DNA of 64,000 nucleotides from Salinimonas profundi (GCF_014750655.1 NZ_JABBXD010000002.1:199184-263183); one strand, 5' to 3'. Shown: positions 39,757-49,131, counted from the stretch's first letter. Notes: generated by a model from the sequence alone, not told the origin. Translations and numbers: made by a program.

Positions 39757-40533
39757 TCACTTCCCTGACAATGTAGTTAAGAATGCCTGATGCAATGAGT
39801 CTGGTGCCAAAGCTTTAAAGTTCGCCAGCGAATCATTAAAAACAGTACGACCATTATTAATTACCGTGACCTTGTCACACAGCTCAGCAACCTCGCCGAG
39901 GTGGTGAGTAGAAAAAATAACGGGTATGCGTTTCTCTTTTAAACCATTAATGAAATTAAGTACCGTTTGTGCGGCCATAATATCCAAGCCCGTTGTCGGC
40001 TCATCCAATACAACCAGGGAAGGATCATGGATGACAGCCCGGGCAATGGCAGTTTTCTGCTTCATACCGGTTGAAAAATTATCGCATTTTCGATCCAGAA
40101 AAGTATGCAGTTCCAGTACATCGGCTAGCTCGTCAATTTTGGTATCAATGGCCCTTTTTGACATACCATGTAACTGACCGAAATATTCGATATTCTCACG
40201 GCCGGTAAGGCGTCCATACAGGCCGGTTGCACCTGACAGGAACCCGATAGCTTTCCGGGCCAGAAGCGGTTTGGTGACAACACTGTTGCCATCAATCTGA
40301 ATATCGCCACTGTCAGGTTTCAGCGCAGTAGAAAGCATTCTCAACGTCGTTGTTTTGCCAGCACCATTGGGACCGAGCAAACCCACTACCTCGCCTTTTT
40401 CACATGTCAGGGATACATCCTGAACGGAGTGAAAAAACTTGCCGTTTAGCCTTGGATCCTGCTGCTCCTGCTCACTCAGCTTTTTGGGGTTGTCCACTGC
40501 GAATTTTTTCGCTAAGTGACTTATTGTTATCAT
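39757..40533 (-). CDS. ABC transporter ATP-binding protein, NatA type
   Basis: 258 aa with Walker A GPNGAGKTT, signature FSTGMKQK (a variant of LSGGQ found in NatA/CcmA-type proteins), Walker B LVVLDEPTTGLD and the switch His in FSTHHLGEV. It pairs with the downstream NatB-type permease. The first gene of this two-gene unit; divergent from the YIP1 gene. Confidence 0.93.
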   Translation of the reverse strand: MITISHLAKKFAVDNPKKLSEQEQQDPRLNGKFFHSVQDVSLTCEKGEVVGLLGPNGAGKTTTLRMLSTALKPDSGDIQIDGNSVVTKPLLARKAIGFLSGATGLYGRLTGRENIEYFGQLHGMSKRAIDTKIDELADVLELHTFLDRKCDNFSTGMKQKTAIARAVIHDPSLVVLDEPTTGLDIMAAQTVLNFINGLKEKRIPVIFSTHHLGEVAELCDKVTVINNGRTVFNDSLANFKALAPDSLHQAFLTTLSGK

Positions 40534-40698
40534 TGTTACTCCCTAACAATTAGCATGCTCGCAGACCACTTTACTGCGCGAAAATTACAACTTATAAAAA
40601 AAATTGCTTCAAGATGTTTCTGGTACAGTTTTTTCCCTCATAAAACAGGGTATGCTATGCATCCATACGACAGTATTAAAATTTAAAAGGAGCATCGG

Positions 40699-41403
40699 AT
40701 GCAAACTGTCACCAACCCGCTTCAGGCTTGTAATAATATTTTTTTCAAGCCTCGCGGGGTATTTCAGGCACTGGCACACAAAAACAACTGGTCCTGGATT
40801 CCGTTTTTCGTGGTCATGGTAGCAGCTATATTACCCAGCTACCTGTATTTTTCCACGGTCGACTTTCAGTGGTTCGTAGATATGACCGCTGCCGGCATGG
40901 GCGATGTTTCACCCGCTGAAATGGAACAGTTTCGAAATGCTCAAAGCCCTAAGCTGTATACGATTTCTTCTATCGTAGGCCCATTAATCGGCATCACATT
41001 GTTTAATGCATTGGTGGCGTTGTATCTGCACCTGGCAACGAAGTCCGATGAAAAAAATGTGCAGGGATTTACTGATTGGTACGGATTCACCTGGTGGATT
41101 ATGATGCCGGTACTTCTCTCTTCCCTCATTGCGCTTATTCTGCTGGCGATGGCCGATTCTCATCAGATATCGCCTAACGTCCTACAACCACTGTCACTTG
41201 CTTATCTGTTCAGCGTCGACATTCACTCTTCGTGGTTAGCGCTGGCTCAGGCAGCCAGCATTATTACATTGTGGACAGTATATTTAGCAATAGTAGGGAT
41301 CACGCAATGGACAAGCTTTTCTACCAAGAAAGCGGCGATCATTGTGTTAGCGCCTTACATACTGATTTACGGTATCTGGGCAATTGTCTTATTGGTGTCT
41401 TAA
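40699..41403 (+). CDS. YIP1-family membrane protein
   Basis: 234 aa with five predicted membrane helices and the Yip1 pattern: an N-terminal amphipathic section (NIFFKPRGVFQAL) followed by a helix cluster. The ATG at 40699 follows AAAGGAG at ideal spacing. Bacterial YIP1 proteins have no defined role. Its last 15 bases overlap the 3' end of the DUF3025 gene on the other strand. Confidence 0.85.
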   Translation: MQTVTNPLQACNNIFFKPRGVFQALAHKNNWSWIPFFVVMVAAILPSYLYFSTVDFQWFVDMTAAGMGDVSPAEMEQFRNAQSPKLYTISSIVGPLIGITLFNALVALYLHLATKSDEKNVQGFTDWYGFTWWIMMPVLLSSLIALILLAMADSHQISPNVLQPLSLAYLFSVDIHSSWLALAQAASIITLWTVYLAIVGITQWTSFSTKKAAIIVLAPYILIYGIWAIVLLVS

Positions 41404-42252
41404 CGGTAATTGTTCATCTCTGGCCTGCCCTCGCAAAGGTCGGAAATATTCCTGGTTGGCATAAAAAGCACTAGTTTGTGAATGATGCCAGCCAGGAACC
41501 CCTAACAAGGGTAGCGGTGGTAATGCCCCGCAGCGTGCAAATCCGTCAAACGCCCTGATTCTGGCTTCTATTGCCTCATCCAATAATCTATTTTGTTCGC
41601 TGAAATCGGCTCTTTCAAATGAATCGTGTACAATTACAGCCATCCATTTGCCAGTCAGTCCGATAAACGGATGTAACAACATTTCGTAATTGGCGTGACC
41701 GAAGATGCGTGGGTGTATAACCCTTCCCCATAAAGAGTGACAATCAACAAATGCAGAGTACCATTCATGCTGAGCCAGGTGCCGCAATACAGTGTTGGCC
41801 CCAGACACATGCTGTTGCGGAACAGCCAGCACCACACCACATTCATCAAAATGTGTGATGTGGTTACGACGCTTGGTTCTGGGGTGTTGCCCATACAGTA
41901 ATATATCTTCAGTATGCAGACGGTTCAGATACCATTTTGTTTTTGGGAATTGCATCCATATGCAGGCATTAAACAAATCATGCCAGTCATTTTCCCGGGT
42001 CGGCACGTCAGCATCCTGAGCAATGATTTGTTCATAATAGCGTTCGTCTTTTTCATCAAACGCCGATTGTGCTTTGAACCGGGGACCACGCCACTTATTG
42101 CCCGTTTCAGTGACAGCAGTGTGCTGCAGCTGGGTAGCAGAAGGAAATGTATCGTAGCGATGAAGGTTGAGTCGCTGAAGCAACTGTGGAACAAGTGGGG
42201 ACTGAACACTATCAGAAAAGACAGAAGACCATGGTGTGCCGTTCGAATTCAT
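41389..42252 (-). CDS. DUF3025 domain protein
   Basis: 287 aa. The segment WHDLFNACIWMQFPKTKWYLNRLH and the later ESCGVVLAVP-like stretch (DECGVVLAVP) are the DUF3025 pattern. No signal peptide or membrane helix. Function unknown; the family is frequent in gamma- and betaproteobacteria. Convergent with the YIP1 gene (15-base overlap) and divergent from the M28 peptidase gene. Confidence 0.85.
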   Translation of the reverse strand: MNSNGTPWSSVFSDSVQSPLVPQLLQRLNLHRYDTFPSATQLQHTAVTETGNKWRGPRFKAQSAFDEKDERYYEQIIAQDADVPTRENDWHDLFNACIWMQFPKTKWYLNRLHTEDILLYGQHPRTKRRNHITHFDECGVVLAVPQQHVSGANTVLRHLAQHEWYSAFVDCHSLWGRVIHPRIFGHANYEMLLHPFIGLTGKWMAVIVHDSFERADFSEQNRLLDEAIEARIRAFDGFARCGALPPLPLLGVPGWHHSQTSAFYANQEYFRPLRGQARDEQLPLRHQ

Positions 42253-42322
42253 AAATCAGTATTGGTTCGCCTGGTGAGTTTCTCTATACTGAGGCCTATT
42301 GTAGAGCAAACAGAGACCAACA

Positions 42323-43990
42323 ATGAGAAAAATCTTTTTGCCTGTTCTGGTACCAGCCCTTTTAGGGGTAACGGCCTGTTCAGAACCACAGAATAATGCA
42401 CAACAAACTGACGCAGCATCTACCACCAATGCTCCGTCTAATTTTGATGAGGCATACAACAGCATTACCGCAGAGAAGATCAAGTCACCACTGAAAACAC
42501 TTTCTTCAGATGAGTTTGAGGGGCGCCTGCCCACCACGGCGGGCGAAAAGAAGACACTGGATTATCTGGTGAAGCAGTTTAAGGCAGCCGGATTTCAACC
42601 CGGCAATGGCGACAGCTATCTGCAAAAAGTGGCGTTAATGGAAATTACTGCTGACCCACAGATGCAAATGACCATCGGTAACAATACATTCGCGTATAAA
42701 AATGACATGGTCGCGTCTTCAAAACGCGAACAGGATGAAATTTCGGTAACCGATTCAGATGTGGTATTCGTTGGTTATGGTGTTAATGCGCCAGAATATG
42801 ACTGGAATGACTACGAAGGCGTTGATGTGAAAGGCAAGACGGTTGTTATGCTGATTAACGATCCGGGCTTTGAAAATCCTGAAGGGGGTAAATTTCAGGG
42901 TAAAACCATGACCTATTATGGTCGCTGGAGCTACAAGTACGAGGAGGCAAGTCGCCAGGGCGCTGCGGCAGCGATCATCGTTCATGAGACGGCGCCCGCG
43001 TCTTACCCTTGGTCTGTGGTCGCCAATAGCTGGAGCGGTCCTCAGTATGGCTTGGTCAGTAAAGATGGCGGCGCCAGCCGGGTTGCCGTAGAAGGCTGGC
43101 TGACACTGGATGCTGCTAAACAGGTTTTTGCCGATGCTGGCATGGACTTTTCTGCACAAAAGGCGAAAGCCATGAAGGGGCCTTACCATCAGCCGATGGA
43201 TGTTCAGGCTTCCGTTACGGTGAAAAACAAATTTGAAAAATCCGAAAGCAATAATGTAATAGCAACGTTGCCAGGCGCTGAAAAACCAGACGAGCACGTT
43301 GTCTACACCGCTCACTGGGATCACCTGGGTAAGGATGCGTCCCTGGAAGGCGACCAGATTTACAATGGTGCCCATGATAATGCCACCGGCACAGCAGCCA
43401 GCCTGGTCATGGCAGAAGCATTCAGTAAGCTTTCCCCTCGTCCGGACCGTTCTATCAGCTTTTTAGTAGTGACAGCCGAAGAGCAAGGCCTTTTAGGCTC
43501 GAAATATTATGCTGCCAACCCTGTCATCCCGATGGAGAATACCGTGGCAAACATCAATATGGATGCCATGAATGTGCTGGGCAAAACAAAAGATGTTGCT
43601 GTTGTAGGCAAAGGAAAATCGGATCTTGAGTCATACCTTGCAGATGCAGCTAAACGTCAGAACAGAACACTGACTCAGGAAGATAAACCTGAAGCAGGTT
43701 ACTACTACCGCTCTGATCACTTTAGTTTTGCCAAGCAGGGAGTGCCTGCACTTTACGCTGAGGGCGGCAGTGAGCCCGCTGATGAGGCGACGGCGAAGTA
43801 TCGTAAGCGGATGAATGTGATTGTTACGGGCTGTTATCATCAGGTGTGCGATGAATTCCGCGACGATTGGGATTTAAGTGGTATCGCTCAGGATACACAG
43901 ATGCTGTTTGATGTGGGTGTCAATGTGGCCAATGCAGAAGAATGGCCGCAATGGAGCGAGCAAAGCGAATTCCAGAGAAAGACAGATTAA
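42323..43990 (+). CDS. M28 family lipoprotein aminopeptidase with PA domain
   Basis: 555 aa. A lipobox (LGVTAC) at the N terminus predicts a lipoprotein. A protease-associated insert (about 140-290) precedes the M28 zinc-binding residues: His in YTAHWDHLG, Asp in GAHDNATG, the Glu pair in VTAEEQGLLGS, Asp in INMDAMN, and His in YRSDHFSF. A complete ligand set suggests an active di-zinc aminopeptidase that acts on peptides outside the inner membrane. Followed by its own terminator. Confidence 0.93.
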   Translation: MRKIFLPVLVPALLGVTACSEPQNNAQQTDAASTTNAPSNFDEAYNSITAEKIKSPLKTLSSDEFEGRLPTTAGEKKTLDYLVKQFKAAGFQPGNGDSYLQKVALMEITADPQMQMTIGNNTFAYKNDMVASSKREQDEISVTDSDVVFVGYGVNAPEYDWNDYEGVDVKGKTVVMLINDPGFENPEGGKFQGKTMTYYGRWSYKYEEASRQGAAAAIIVHETAPASYPWSVVANSWSGPQYGLVSKDGGASRVAVEGWLTLDAAKQVFADAGMDFSAQKAKAMKGPYHQPMDVQASVTVKNKFEKSESNNVIATLPGAEKPDEHVVYTAHWDHLGKDASLEGDQIYNGAHDNATGTAASLVMAEAFSKLSPRPDRSISFLVVTAEEQGLLGSKYYAANPVIPMENTVANINMDAMNVLGKTKDVAVVGKGKSDLESYLADAAKRQNRTLTQEDKPEAGYYYRSDHFSFAKQGVPALYAEGGSEPADEATAKYRKRMNVIVTGCYHQVCDEFRDDWDLSGIAQDTQMLFDVGVNVANAEEWPQWSEQSEFQRKTD

Positions 43991-44040
43991 GTTCTCTGTG
44001 TAGCGACAACAGCAGTTCGCTCCCTAATATGTAGCGTTTA

Positions 44041-44068
44041 AAAAAGCCACCCTACCGGTGGCTTTTTA
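44041..44068 (+). terminator. Rho-independent terminator after the M28 peptidase gene
   Basis: AAAGCCACC/GGTGGCTTT stem (44043-44051 with 44057-44065), then TT. Confidence 0.85.
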
Positions 44069-44239
44069 TTTTCTGGCCTTTCTATGAAAGGAATATGCAG
44101 TTTTAGCTTGCTTTTTCATGTCACAATGGCACATTCGTAAACAGGGCTGTACATCAAAAATAACAATAAAACCGCGACGTCTTACAGCACACGACAGAAA
44201 AAACCACTTTTTTAATTTGTGATAGAGAGAGCCCGTTTT

Positions 44240-45907
44240 ATGTGTGGTATTTTCGGTATCCTGGACATCAAAACCGATGTGTCCGAACTCAGAACCCAAG
44301 CCCTTGAGCTTGCTAAGTTATTGCGCCATCGTGGCCCTGACTGGTCTGGGGTTTGGAATAATAATAATACCATTCTGTGTCATGAACGGTTGGCCATTGT
44401 TGATGTAGACACTGGTGCGCAACCGCTCATCAGTCAGAATAATCAACATGTTCTCGCCGTGAATGGTGAGATCTATAATCACAAGGTGCTTGCTGAGAAT
44501 CTGGCGAGTCCCTACCCTTTTAAAACCCGCTCTGACTGCGAAGTCATTTTGCCTTTGTTTAAAGAAAAGGGTGTTTCGTTTATTGATGAGCTGGAGGGTA
44601 TGTTTGCCTTCATTCTTTATGATGATGAGCAGGATGCCTATCTCATTGCCCGCGATCATATGGGAATTATTCCTCTTTACACCGGGTATGATGAGCATGG
44701 CAATTTTTATGTCGCCTCAGAGATGAAGGCGCTGGCCCCAATGTGTAAAACCATCAGTGAGTTTCCTCCCGGACACTACCTGTGGAGCAAAGATGGTCAA
44801 CTGACCCGGTATTACCAGCGTGACTGGATGCAATATGACAATGTTGCGAATAATGAAACGGATCTACCAGCACTGAAAGCCGCTTTTGAAAAGGCAGTAA
44901 AATCCCATTTAATGTCGGATGTACCTTATGCAGTGCTGCTTTCAGGTGGACTGGACTCGTCGCTGGTGTCGGCCGTCGCGGCGCAGTATGTTGCCAAGCG
45001 CGTCGAAGATGAAGATAAAACAGACGCGTGGTGGCCACGTCTGCACAGTTTTGCGGTAGGCCTGGAGGGCTCCCCTGATCTTATCGCGGCAAAAAAAGTC
45101 GCCGATAAAATCGGTACTGTACATCATGAAGTTCACTTTACGATTCAGGAAGGTCTGGATGCCATCCGTGATGTCATCTATAAGCTTGAAACTTATGATG
45201 TCACCACGATTCGCGCGGCAACACCAATGTACCTCATGACGCGAAAAATTAAGGCCATGGGCATTAAGATGGTGCTGTCCGGTGAAGGCTCGGATGAAAT
45301 ATTTGGCGGCTACCTGTATTTTCACAAAGCCCCCGATGCCAAAGCATTTCATGAAGAGACCGTGCGTAAGCTGGAACGACTCCATATGTTCGATTGCGCG
45401 CGTGCCAATAAGGCTACCAGCGCATGGGGCGTAGAAGCGCGTGTTCCTTTTCTGGATAAAAACTTTATTGATGTTGCGATGCGTCTTAATCCGAAAGATA
45501 AGATGTGTCTTGAAGGAAAAATGGAAAAATGGATTTTGCGCAAAGCGTTCGATGATGGCAATACCTTACCAGAGGAAGTGCTCTGGCGTCAGAAAGAACA
45601 GTTTGGCGACGGCGTCGGCTATTCCTGGATTGATTCTGTAAAAGCCTTTGTTGAGGAACAGGTGACTGACCAGCAGCTTGCTACAGCCAATTTCCGTTTT
45701 CCGGTAAATACACCTGATACTAAAGAAGGCTATTATTACCGGACCATCTTTGAAAGCTACTTCCCTCAGGAGAGTGCTGCGCGTTGTGTGCCCGGCGGTA
45801 AATCCATCGCCTGTAGCACCGCCGAGGCACTTGAATGGGACGAAAGCTTTAAACAAAATGCTGATCCCTCAGGTCGCTCCATGAAAGGGGTTCATAGCGG
45901 TACCTGA
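44240..45907 (+). CDS. asnB: Asparagine synthetase B (glutamine-hydrolysing)
   Basis: 555 aa (E. coli AsnB 554). The start ATG at 44240 is directly followed by a Cys codon, so removal of Met exposes the glutaminase nucleophile Cys1 (CGIFGI); a frame extension from 44219 would mask it. Glutaminase features include RHRGPDWSG, RLAIVD and NGEIYNH; the synthetase half has the PP-loop LLSGGLDSSL and SGEGSDEIFGGY. It transfers ammonia from glutamine to aspartate. GAGAG lies upstream. Monocistronic. Confidence 0.97.
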   Translation: MCGIFGILDIKTDVSELRTQALELAKLLRHRGPDWSGVWNNNNTILCHERLAIVDVDTGAQPLISQNNQHVLAVNGEIYNHKVLAENLASPYPFKTRSDCEVILPLFKEKGVSFIDELEGMFAFILYDDEQDAYLIARDHMGIIPLYTGYDEHGNFYVASEMKALAPMCKTISEFPPGHYLWSKDGQLTRYYQRDWMQYDNVANNETDLPALKAAFEKAVKSHLMSDVPYAVLLSGGLDSSLVSAVAAQYVAKRVEDEDKTDAWWPRLHSFAVGLEGSPDLIAAKKVADKIGTVHHEVHFTIQEGLDAIRDVIYKLETYDVTTIRAATPMYLMTRKIKAMGIKMVLSGEGSDEIFGGYLYFHKAPDAKAFHEETVRKLERLHMFDCARANKATSAWGVEARVPFLDKNFIDVAMRLNPKDKMCLEGKMEKWILRKAFDDGNTLPEEVLWRQKEQFGDGVGYSWIDSVKAFVEEQVTDQQLATANFRFPVNTPDTKEGYYYRTIFESYFPQESAARCVPGGKSIACSTAEALEWDESFKQNADPSGRSMKGVHSGT

Positions 45908-45915
45908 TTCTGGTC

Positions 45916-45952
45916 ACGGGTGACGGCGCTCTGCAGTCACCCTAAATTTTTC
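45916..45952 (+). terminator. Probable terminator after asnB
   Basis: GGGTGAC/GTCACCC stem (45918-45924 with 45936-45942), loop of 11, then TAAATTTTT. Weaker than the others because the T-run starts late. Confidence 0.55.
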
Positions 45953-46033
45953 CTCACAGCTCAGCTTGTACGGGTGTAATGTCAAAAATTCCGTTACACT
46001 AGTTTTGTGCCCCATTTACGCAACCAGGGTAAC

Positions 46034-46045
46034 GGCTTTCGAGCC
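46034..46045 (+). other. Small UUCG-type hairpin upstream of the GlyGly-CTERM gene
   Basis: GGCT-TTCG-AGCC, about 140 bases upstream of the ATG. The surrounding 46010-46070 looks structured, but I cannot match it to a known riboswitch. Confidence 0.3.
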
Positions 46046-46185
46046 ATTGGGAAGTGCTGACACATCATCATACAAAATCATGAGTCACAGTGTGATCTTT
46101 TCCGATTTATGACTGATATAAACGGCAATACCAATAAAAAAGGGTTGTTAATGGGTGGTCATTAGCAATAAGGAAAGGAATTGTT

Positions 46186-48558
46186 ATGCTCAAGAAAGCA
46201 ACACTCACACTTGCTGTCGCTCTGGCGTTTTCTCAAAACGGATTTGCTTCAGCACAACCTGATTACACTGTTAAGCGTGAATCAGTCACCTCGACAAATT
46301 TGGCCGAGGTAAAACAAGCTCTGACCTATAAGCGGGATATCATCATCAATGATACGGCTTATATGTTTTCTTCCAAAACATCGGATCAGTTTGGCCAGAC
46401 ATATACGTACACTGCATCGGATTCGGCGGATAAGCTGGTCATTCGGGAGCGCAGTAATTCTCTCAGTGCAATATTATTTGAAAACGGCACGCAGAAAAGT
46501 TTAAGTCTGACGAACACAGGTGGCACGCTTTCCCGTTATCACGTAAAAGTCACCGGTAATGAGCCGGGTGTACCGGGCGTGCAGCAAACTTCAGCGGCGC
46601 CTTATTGGCACACGCTTCGTCCAACAAGCTACGACACTAAACGTACCGTTAGCGAAACACTTTCGGAACTGCCTGAAGCAGCCGGTGCAGCGTTTTTCAT
46701 TTCTGCTGACACCTTTGTTCAAGCTGAATCAGATGCAGCAGATACCAGTGACGATATCTCTCCGCAATCTATTCTGGAGCAGGATCTTGCCGTATTTAAT
46801 ACCGCCCTGTCAGAAGCCGGCGTTGATGATGTCTCTGTTGATGTAAAAAACTATTACCTCATTGCTGATGATGAAGGTGCCTTTTGGGCCAATGATGATG
46901 TCATGGCCAAGGCAGAGTTTGGTTCAGGCGAAGTTGACTTCATTAGCACGATGCATATCAGCGACTTTGACCAAAACTTTGACAGTCGCGCTAATACCCG
47001 GGTGGTTGTCAACAATGACCCTATGAATGCAGAGCAAAGCCTGCGATTTGTGAAAGAGTCGCATGTACGTTACTTACCATTTAGCAGTGACAAACTAGCC
47101 CATGCTTTCGGTCACAACCTGGCGCTGAATCACGAGCGCAGTTCTTTAGATGAAACCGTCCCAGGCGCCATCCCATACGCATTTCTGGCGCCTTCAGACG
47201 TTGCCACTATCATGGCATCAAATAACGATGCTGATGCTGAACGTGTTGCGTTCTTCTCTAACCCAAATGAAGTGGTAGACGGCATCAATATAGGCGCCGA
47301 GGGCAATGAAGCGGCTGACAATGCGCAATTTTTGCGTAAGACTGCAAAATTGTCGGTTAACAGCTCTAACTTCAAAAGCTCTTCATCGCTGACAAAAAAT
47401 GAATCTGATGTCACGCTTAGCTGGACACCTATGCCTGAAGCTGTTGAACAAACACTGATTGGCTCAGGCTACACCTGTAATCTGTATCGCACCGACCTGG
47501 GCGTTTATACCACGGGCGAAGGCAATACTGAAATACAGCTGGGTGCAACCCAGTCGTCGGTTGCGATAGATGCATCTACCAGTTCGTGCCTGATTGTGGT
47601 GAACTGGATTGAGCTGGATGGCAATACGCTGCCCATTATTCGTGTCATGCAGGAATATCGTGGTGATGCAGGGTTTTTTGTTGATAACGTGAACGTGTCC
47701 ACTGTGCCTGGCTCTACCACAACCGTTCCGGTCTATGTCGATGATGCGGATGTATCAAACGACCAAATTGATGTGTATTTCTCAAAACTGACCGGTGATG
47801 CATTTGCTGACATTGCTTATGACGATGCAGATATCATTAAACAGTTTTTGACAGTCTCTGCGTCAGGTGAAGGCAACAATCGCGAACTCACCTTCGAAAT
47901 CAGTGAAAACTACGAGGATTCCCTGGATTGGATTGAAACGCTGACAAACAGTGAAATTCAGCCACAATTACTTCGCATGTCAGTAAACCTTGCTGGTACG
48001 AACGAAACGTATTCGTTAAGTCTTGATATGCGTGGAATGTACGAAGCTATTCCTCGTGCCACGGCACCAACACTGGTAGGTAAGGTAAACGGCGACGGCG
48101 GTCAGGCGCAGGTTGTAATTACCGACACAATTGATAGCGGTGACATCTCGGTCAGTGTTGTCTCTGGTTTAGCTGACTGGACACCGGAGTTCAATGTTTC
48201 ACAGGACGGCGGAAATACGACAGTAGACATCAACGCTCCGGCTGACCTTTTCGCCAATACTGATGAGCAATATTCAATCGTTAAAGTGACGTTTGGTGAC
48301 AGCCGGTTATATAAGCAGGTTGGCTTCATTGAATCAATGACTACTGATAGCGGTGATGACGGCGACTCTGGTGACGGTGGTTCAGGCGGTGGCTCCGGTG
48401 GCGGTTCAGGCGGTGGCTCCGGTGGCGGCTCTGGCGGCGGTACTGGCGGTGATTCGTCGGGGGGCGATTCCGATAGCGGCGGTGGCGGTTCACTGGGAAT
48501 AGCAGGCCTGCTCTCTTTGGCATTGCTTTCCATTCGTCGCCGGTTAAAACTTAAATAA
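46186..48558 (+). CDS. GlyGly-CTERM exoprotein with degenerate metzincin motif
   Basis: 790 aa. N-terminal signal peptide ends near residue 23 (GFASA). The metzincin zinc motif HExxHxxGxxH appears as HAFGHNLALNH (residues 306-316): the three His ligands are kept, but the catalytic Glu is Ala307 and the usual Gly is Ala313. A Met-turn-like TIMASN follows. After beta-rich domains comes a Gly-Ser linker (about 725-765) and the tail GGGGSLGIAGLLSL...RRR, a GlyGly-CTERM sorting signal processed by rhombosortase in type II secretion bacteria. So this is probably a surface-exported protein that binds metal or peptide but is not a normal protease. AAGGAAAGGAA precedes the ATG; a terminator follows. 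Confidence 0.85.
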   Translation: MLKKATLTLAVALAFSQNGFASAQPDYTVKRESVTSTNLAEVKQALTYKRDIIINDTAYMFSSKTSDQFGQTYTYTASDSADKLVIRERSNSLSAILFENGTQKSLSLTNTGGTLSRYHVKVTGNEPGVPGVQQTSAAPYWHTLRPTSYDTKRTVSETLSELPEAAGAAFFISADTFVQAESDAADTSDDISPQSILEQDLAVFNTALSEAGVDDVSVDVKNYYLIADDEGAFWANDDVMAKAEFGSGEVDFISTMHISDFDQNFDSRANTRVVVNNDPMNAEQSLRFVKESHVRYLPFSSDKLAHAFGHNLALNHERSSLDETVPGAIPYAFLAPSDVATIMASNNDADAERVAFFSNPNEVVDGINIGAEGNEAADNAQFLRKTAKLSVNSSNFKSSSSLTKNESDVTLSWTPMPEAVEQTLIGSGYTCNLYRTDLGVYTTGEGNTEIQLGATQSSVAIDASTSSCLIVVNWIELDGNTLPIIRVMQEYRGDAGFFVDNVNVSTVPGSTTTVPVYVDDADVSNDQIDVYFSKLTGDAFADIAYDDADIIKQFLTVSASGEGNNRELTFEISENYEDSLDWIETLTNSEIQPQLLRMSVNLAGTNETYSLSLDMRGMYEAIPRATAPTLVGKVNGDGGQAQVVITDTIDSGDISVSVVSGLADWTPEFNVSQDGGNTTVDINAPADLFANTDEQYSIVKVTFGDSRLYKQVGFIESMTTDSGDDGDSGDGGSGGGSGGGSGGGSGGGSGGGTGGDSSGGDSDSGGGGSLGIAGLLSLALLSIRRRLKLK
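48379..48426 (+). repeat. Two perfect 24-bp copies coding for the Gly-Ser linker
   Basis: A 24-bp unit (GGTTCAGGCGGT then GGCTCCGGTGGC) occurs at 48379-48402 and again at 48403-48426, with further diverged GGC/GGT/TCT units after. It encodes the flexible GSGG linker before the GlyGly-CTERM segment. Confidence 0.9.
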
Positions 48559-48577
48559 ATCGGTAGCAATTTCATCA

Positions 48578-48609
48578 AAAGCCCGGCATTCATTGCCGGG
48601 CTTTTTTTT
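48578..48609 (+). terminator. Rho-independent terminator after the GlyGly-CTERM gene
   Basis: AGCCCGGCA/TGCCGGGCT stem (48580-48588 with 48594-48602), loop of five, then T7. Confidence 0.92.
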
Positions 48610-48676
48610 AATTTTTCGCCTTCGCACTCACACCTCACTAAGCACCTGGCCGTTCAATAATCACTCAAAATAATTC

Positions 48677-48704
48677 TTGCAATTATTGATTACAGATGTA
48701 ATCT
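48677..48704 (+). promoter_or_regulatory. Probable promoter of the blaI-like gene
   Basis: TTGCAA (48677-48682), 16-base spacer, TAATCT (48699-48704). The first BlaI-type operator covers the spacer end and the -10 element. Confidence 0.6.
48688..48703. promoter_or_regulatory. BlaI/MecI-type operator 1
   Basis: GATTACAGATGTAATC, a perfect palindrome apart from the central two bases, containing the BlaI core TACA-N2-TGTA. Confidence 0.85.
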
Positions 48705-48712
48705 AAAAGAAA

Positions 48713-48728
48713 GACTACAAGTGTAATC
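48713..48728. promoter_or_regulatory. BlaI/MecI-type operator 2
   Basis: GACTACAAGTGTAATC repeats the TACA-N2-TGTA core. Its centre is 25 bases from that of operator 1, and it ends 13 bases before the repressor ATG. Confidence 0.82.
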
Positions 48729-48741
48729 AAGAGGTGAAAGA

Positions 48742-49131
48742 ATGGCTCCTTCCTTAAAACCAGAAATATCCAGTGCTGAGTTTGACGTCCTTGATGTCAT
48801 CTGGGATGACCACCCGGTAACGTCCAGCGAAGTAGTAAATCGCTTAAATGAGCGAAAGCCCTGGCATGATAAAACGGTAAAAACGCTGTTAGGACGCTTA
48901 GTCAAAAAACAGGTTCTGGGATTTGAGAAGCGCCAACGGCAATACTTGTATCACCCACTTATTGCACGGGAACTTTACGCTGAAAAGGAAACGCAGCATT
49001 TTGTAAAGCGATTGTTTAAAGGAAAGGTGGCTCCTCTTGTCGCCGGGTTTGCAAACCAGAGTAACCTCTCAAAGCAGGATGTTGATGAGCTTAAAGCTTT
49101 CATAGAAGCTTGGGAAAATAAACATGATTGA
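48742..49131 (+). CDS. BlaI/MecI/CopY-family transcriptional repressor
   Basis: 129 aa with the Penicillinase_R winged-helix fold: SSAEFDVLDVIWDDHPVTSSEVVNRL, then the recognition helix KTVKTLLGRLVKK and the C-terminal dimerisation helix. Strong GAGGTG site before the ATG. It overlaps the M56 protein gene by eight bases. Two operators just upstream imply autorepression, released when the partner membrane protease is activated and cleaves the repressor, by analogy with BlaR1-BlaI. No beta-lactamase gene is adjacent, so the regulated function is probably different or distant. Confidence 0.93.
   Translation: MAPSLKPEISSAEFDVLDVIWDDHPVTSSEVVNRLNERKPWHDKTVKTLLGRLVKKQVLGFEKRQRQYLYHPLIARELYAEKETQHFVKRLFKGKVAPLVAGFANQSNLSKQDVDELKAFIEAWENKHD

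Noticed and set aside
46010..46070. c-di-GMP-I (GEMM) riboswitch upstream of the exoprotein
   Set aside because: The conserved GCAAACC and GACGCAAAGCC segments are absent.
48102..48638. Long minus-strand frame over the Gly-Ser region
   Set aside because: It is the Pro/Glu/Ser shadow of the GGC/GGT/TCC codons of the linker.
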